This document shows positions 4,862 to 6,790 of a stretch of 6,790 bases of DNA, piece by piece. A program made the position numbers and the translations under genes. The first letter of the stretch is position 1. The number at the start of each line of letters is the position of its first letter. Under the pieces are notes generated by a model. That model had not been told where the DNA came from. It worked only from the letters and a program-made list of their open reading frames with translations, and did no database searches. Source of the stretch: Planctomycetaceae bacterium (GTDB taxonomy: Bacteria > Planctomycetota > Planctomycetia > Pirellulales > Pirellulaceae); assembly GCA_022614795.1 (NCBI GenBank), contig JAKEHX010000309.1, positions 1-6,790 on the forward strand. Direction: 5' to 3'.

Positions 4862-5938
4862 TTAGTATTGGCCGATTGGTTGGGCGTCGTTTCGATGATA
4901 CAGGTTTTGATAGACGAACCCGGGGCCGGTGATCTGGGAAATGGAGGCGTAGTTGGTGCTGGTGCACCCAGGCTGGGTGGGGTTGCCGGCAGGGTTGTTG
5001 TACGCCAGCGGGTTGGAGGCGATGGTCTGGCTGATAAAGCGGACCGAACCGTCGCAGAGAGTAAATTGGGCGCCGCCAGGGTGGTTGCTGGTCACGACAT
5101 GGGCGTTGCAGCTATTGGTGGCGGTGCTGTATGGGCTGGAATAGACGTTGGCGTTGAAGTCGTCGCTGGGGTCCGTCGAGTTGATCGGGTAGTTGGGGTG
5201 GAAGCAGGTCGCCGCGTCCGAGTTGGCGACGGGTTTGCCCCACAGGACGCCTGCCGTCGAGCGGCGCTTGTCCTTGGGGTTTGTCCGCAGCGCCCGCTCC
5301 CCCAGCACCAGCGTGTTGGACGACCCGTCCGTCACGTCGGCCATGCGCAGGGGCATGGCCGAGGGAGGGCCGCCAAAGGTGCCATCCGATTTGTGCAGGA
5401 TGTTCTGGTTGCAGAGATAATTGCTCTTGGTGTACCAATTGGCCGAATTGTTGCTGTTTCTGGGGTTCGTGTAGAACTGGTTGAGCACCAGGCCGCTATC
5501 GGATGGGCAAATGAACGTGGCGACCGGTTTCTGGAGCAGCGCCACGCCGTTGTAAAGAGTGTCGGGGCGGGGAAGCGACCCCAGGCACACGGGCCCGCCC
5601 GCCGCGCACGGCCTCGGCTGGTTGAAGTTGGGCCGGATGGCGTCGTAGAGCGGCTGCTGCTCAACGAAGGGGAGGATCATCGGACCCCAGTCCCAGGCAT
5701 TTTGCGAGCCGTGGGCAGGGAAGGATTGCACCGGGAAGAATTGATACGTGTCGTGATAGTTGTGCAGCGCCAGGCCGAGCTGCTTCAGGTTGTTGGAGCA
5801 CTGCGCGCGGCGGGCCGCTTCGCGGGCGGCCTGCACGGCGGGTAGGAGCAGCGCCACGAGCACTCCGATGATGGCAATGACCACGAGCAGCTCGACGAGC
5901 GTAAAGCCGCGGCGAGGCTGGCGATGAGCGGCGGACAT
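4862..5938 (-). CDS. DUF1559 pilin-like protein with N-terminal methylation motif and H-x9-DG motif
   Basis: This is a 358-residue DUF1559 protein, a family strongly expanded in planctomycetes. Residues 9-34 carry a type IV pilin/type II pseudopilin leader: RRG, cleavage before F12, TLVE with the +5 glutamate E16, then a hydrophobic helix to about residue 32. Residues 46-69 contain the usual CSNNLKQLGLALHNYHDTYQFFP stretch in two parts, followed by a variable region. H286 is followed nine residues later by D296-G297 (HPGGAQFTLCDG), the H-x9-DG motif. Members are assumed to be processed by a prepilin peptidase and assembled in or exported through the envelope; their function is unproven. The start is fixed by GGGAG (5946-5950) seven bases before the ATG. 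It is the first gene of the minus-strand run and divergent from the LysR-type regulator. It could be controlled from the shared gap, but DUF1559-lipoprotein pairs are often independent units. Confidence 0.93.
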   Translation of the reverse strand: MSAAHRQPRRGFTLVELLVVIAIIGVLVALLLPAVQAAREAARRAQCSNNLKQLGLALHNYHDTYQFFPVQSFPAHGSQNAWDWGPMILPFVEQQPLYDAIRPNFNQPRPCAAGGPVCLGSLPRPDTLYNGVALLQKPVATFICPSDSGLVLNQFYTNPRNSNNSANWYTKSNYLCNQNILHKSDGTFGGPPSAMPLRMADVTDGSSNTLVLGERALRTNPKDKRRSTAGVLWGKPVANSDAATCFHPNYPINSTDPSDDFNANVYSSPYSTATNSCNAHVVTSNHPGGAQFTLCDGSVRFISQTIASNPLAYNNPAGNPTQPGCTSTNYASISQITGPGFVYQNLYHRNDAQPIGQY

Positions 5939-6060
5939 GGCAGATCTCCCGAATGGCGGGCCGATGAATCCCTGGAATCCCGTGGGGGCGCTGGGAATAG
6001 TAGCGGTGACTATTCTTCGCTACAATCAAATTATTACGAAACATCATGAGGAAATTCCGA
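5939..6060. promoter_or_regulatory. Divergent intergenic control region
   Basis: The 122-base gap separates two divergent starts, so promoters for both strands should lie here. The right half (about 6009-6046) is AT-rich. TACAAT at 6021-6026 matches the plus-strand -10 consensus in five of six positions, but no convincing -35 is seen. For the minus strand, TTGATT (6024-6029 region) is a weak -35-like match without a well spaced -10. GAATCCC is repeated at 5966-5972 and 5975-5981. Ribosome sites are GGGAG for the minus gene and GAGGAA (6048-6053) for the plus gene. Confidence 0.5.
5995..6015. promoter_or_regulatory. Perfect 7-7-7 dyad, candidate operator
   Basis: GAATAGT (5995-6001) and ACTATTC (6009-6015) are perfect inverted arms around the 7-base spacer AGCGGTG. 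The site lies 45 bases before the LysR-type gene's ATG and 56 bases from the pilin-like gene's ATG, a usual place for a LysR operator. It is followed by ATT-N9-AAT (6012-6026), which fits the T-N11-A LysR box (T6013, A6025). Binding is not shown. Confidence 0.5.
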
Positions 6061-6790
6061 ATGATCTCAGCCGATCCCCGCGCTGCCGACGACCTGGCTG
6101 TGGCCCAGCTGCGCTCGTTCTGCGTGGTTTACGAGCGGCAGAGCTTTTCCGCGGCCGCCCGGGAGATTGGCCTGGCGACACCGACCATTTGGGAGCAGGT
6201 CCGCTCGCTGGAACAGCGGTATCGCACGGTGCTCTTTACGCGGCGCGGACGCCGCATCGAGCCCACGCAGGCCGCCGCGGTGCTGTACGACTCGCTCCGG
6301 TCGCTGCTGGCGGGGCTCGATTCCACGTTCCATCTGGTCCGCGAGGAACAGGGGGACTACGCCCGCACCCTGACGATCGTCACGGGGGCGCGGATGATGC
6401 TCGAAGACCTCGCCCCGTCGCTGGCCCAGTTCCGCCGCCGCTTTCCGAGCGTTTGCCTCCGCCTCCTGCACCGCAACGCCACCGCCGCCGCCGAGGAGCT
6501 GGTGATCGCCGGCGAGGCCGACTTGGCCCTGACTCTCGAGCCCGGCCCCGGCGTGGCGAGCAAGGGGGTCACTCTCGAGCGGGCTTATCAGATCGATTAC
6601 CTGGCCGTCTTCCCGCGCAAACATCCGCTGGCCCGTGAACGGTTGCTGCGGCTGGCCGATCTGATCAAATATCCGCTCATCGTCGGACACGCCGGCACGT
6701 TTGGGCGGCAATTGATCGAACAGGCCCTGCACCACGAAGGGCTCAGCGACCGGGCGCAGATCATCGCCGAGACCGACACCAGCGCCTTTA
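6061..6790 (+). CDS. LysR-type transcriptional regulator (C-terminus runs off right edge)
   Basis: This is the first 243 residues of a LysR-family regulator; members are about 300 residues, so some 60 are missing. Residues 14-72 form the winged helix-turn-helix: LRSFCVVYERQSFSAAAREIGLATPTIWEQV, then RSLEQRYRTVLFTRRGRRIEPTQAA (second helix about 29-36, recognition helix about 40-52). A linker helix follows to about 90. The effector-binding domain begins near 103 (LTIVTGARMMLEDLAPSLAQF) and contains the GEADLALTLE and LAVFPRKHPLA motifs of periplasmic-binding-like co-inducer domains. Recognition-helix TPTIWEQV is unlike the common TQPALSRQI, hinting at an atypical subgroup. The ATG at 6061 is preferred because GAGGAA (6048-6053) is seven bases upstream; an in-frame ATG at 6046 would add five residues but has a poor ribosome site. 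It is divergent from the six minus-strand genes and so a candidate regulator of them and of itself. The effector is unknown. Confidence 0.92.
   Translation, partial: MISADPRAADDLAVAQLRSFCVVYERQSFSAAAREIGLATPTIWEQVRSLEQRYRTVLFTRRGRRIEPTQAAAVLYDSLRSLLAGLDSTFHLVREEQGDYARTLTIVTGARMMLEDLAPSLAQFRRRFPSVCLRLLHRNATAAAEELVIAGEADLALTLEPGPGVASKGVTLERAYQIDYLAVFPRKHPLARERLLRLADLIKYPLIVGHAGTFGRQLIEQALHHEGLSDRAQIIAETDTSAF

Noticed and set aside
4760..5845. Plus-strand open frame of 361 codons opposite the DUF1559 gene
   Set aside because: The minus-strand frame has the pilin leader and H-x9-DG motif; this one is Val/Gly/Arg-rich antisense translation.
5937..6638. Plus-strand open frame of 233 codons overlapping the LysR gene
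   Set aside because: Out of phase with the LysR frame, which shows the helix-turn-helix and effector-domain motifs and a good ribosome site.

Overview
The window looks like chromosome from a planctomycete, probably a Pirellulales-type bacterium. The grounds are high GC, a DUF1559 pilin-like protein with an H-x9-DG motif followed directly by a small lipoprotein with a PVSG..VDGKPL start (a very common planctomycete pair), and several secreted proteins of styles typical of that phylum. The taxonomic call rests on gene style only.

Layout: six genes run on the minus strand, read from about 5938 down to 1. In transcription order they are a DUF1559 pseudopilin (5938-4862), a lipoprotein (4824-4390), a double-domain nitrilase-superfamily protein (4380-2470), a small secreted HbpS/GlcG-like (DUF336) protein (2401-1871), a secreted protein with a nucleoside-hydrolase-like Asp cluster plus a C-terminal carbohydrate-binding-like domain (1764-520), and the N-terminal half of an isocitrate/isopropylmalate-type dehydrogenase that most resembles the tartrate/D-malate branch (483 to beyond the left edge). 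A LysR-type regulator (6061 to beyond the right edge) is divergent on the plus strand. The 122-base gap between the two divergent genes holds a perfect 7-7-7 dyad and a T-N11-A type site, so control of the minus-strand run by this regulator is plausible but not shown. Close spacing, including a stop codon merged with a Shine-Dalgarno site between lipoprotein and nitrilase, supports at least partial co-transcription. The mix (secreted amidase-like, DUF336, secreted hydrolase and a hydroxyacid-type dehydrogenase) would fit a catabolic locus with an unknown substrate.

The most interesting observation is at 4238-4344. A 97-bp element sits inside the start of the nitrilase gene. It has terminal inverted repeats and two GTAG-headed hairpins facing each other, with covarying stems, and is flanked by a 5-bp direct repeat CTGAG. 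It has the architecture of a REPIN (a REP doublet mobilised by RAYT transposases). Element plus one CTGAG copy is exactly 102 bp, that is 34 codons with no stop. Removing it in silico joins the coding sequence into a textbook signal peptide, so the element appears to have inserted in frame into the signal-peptide region of a working gene. Other observations are a nitrilase second domain that has lost two of its three catalytic residues, and a heptamer tandem array (1794-1856) that reverses orientation and changes its palindromic core along its length.

The only non-coding stretches are short. No RNA gene, CRISPR array or convincing intrinsic terminator was seen.
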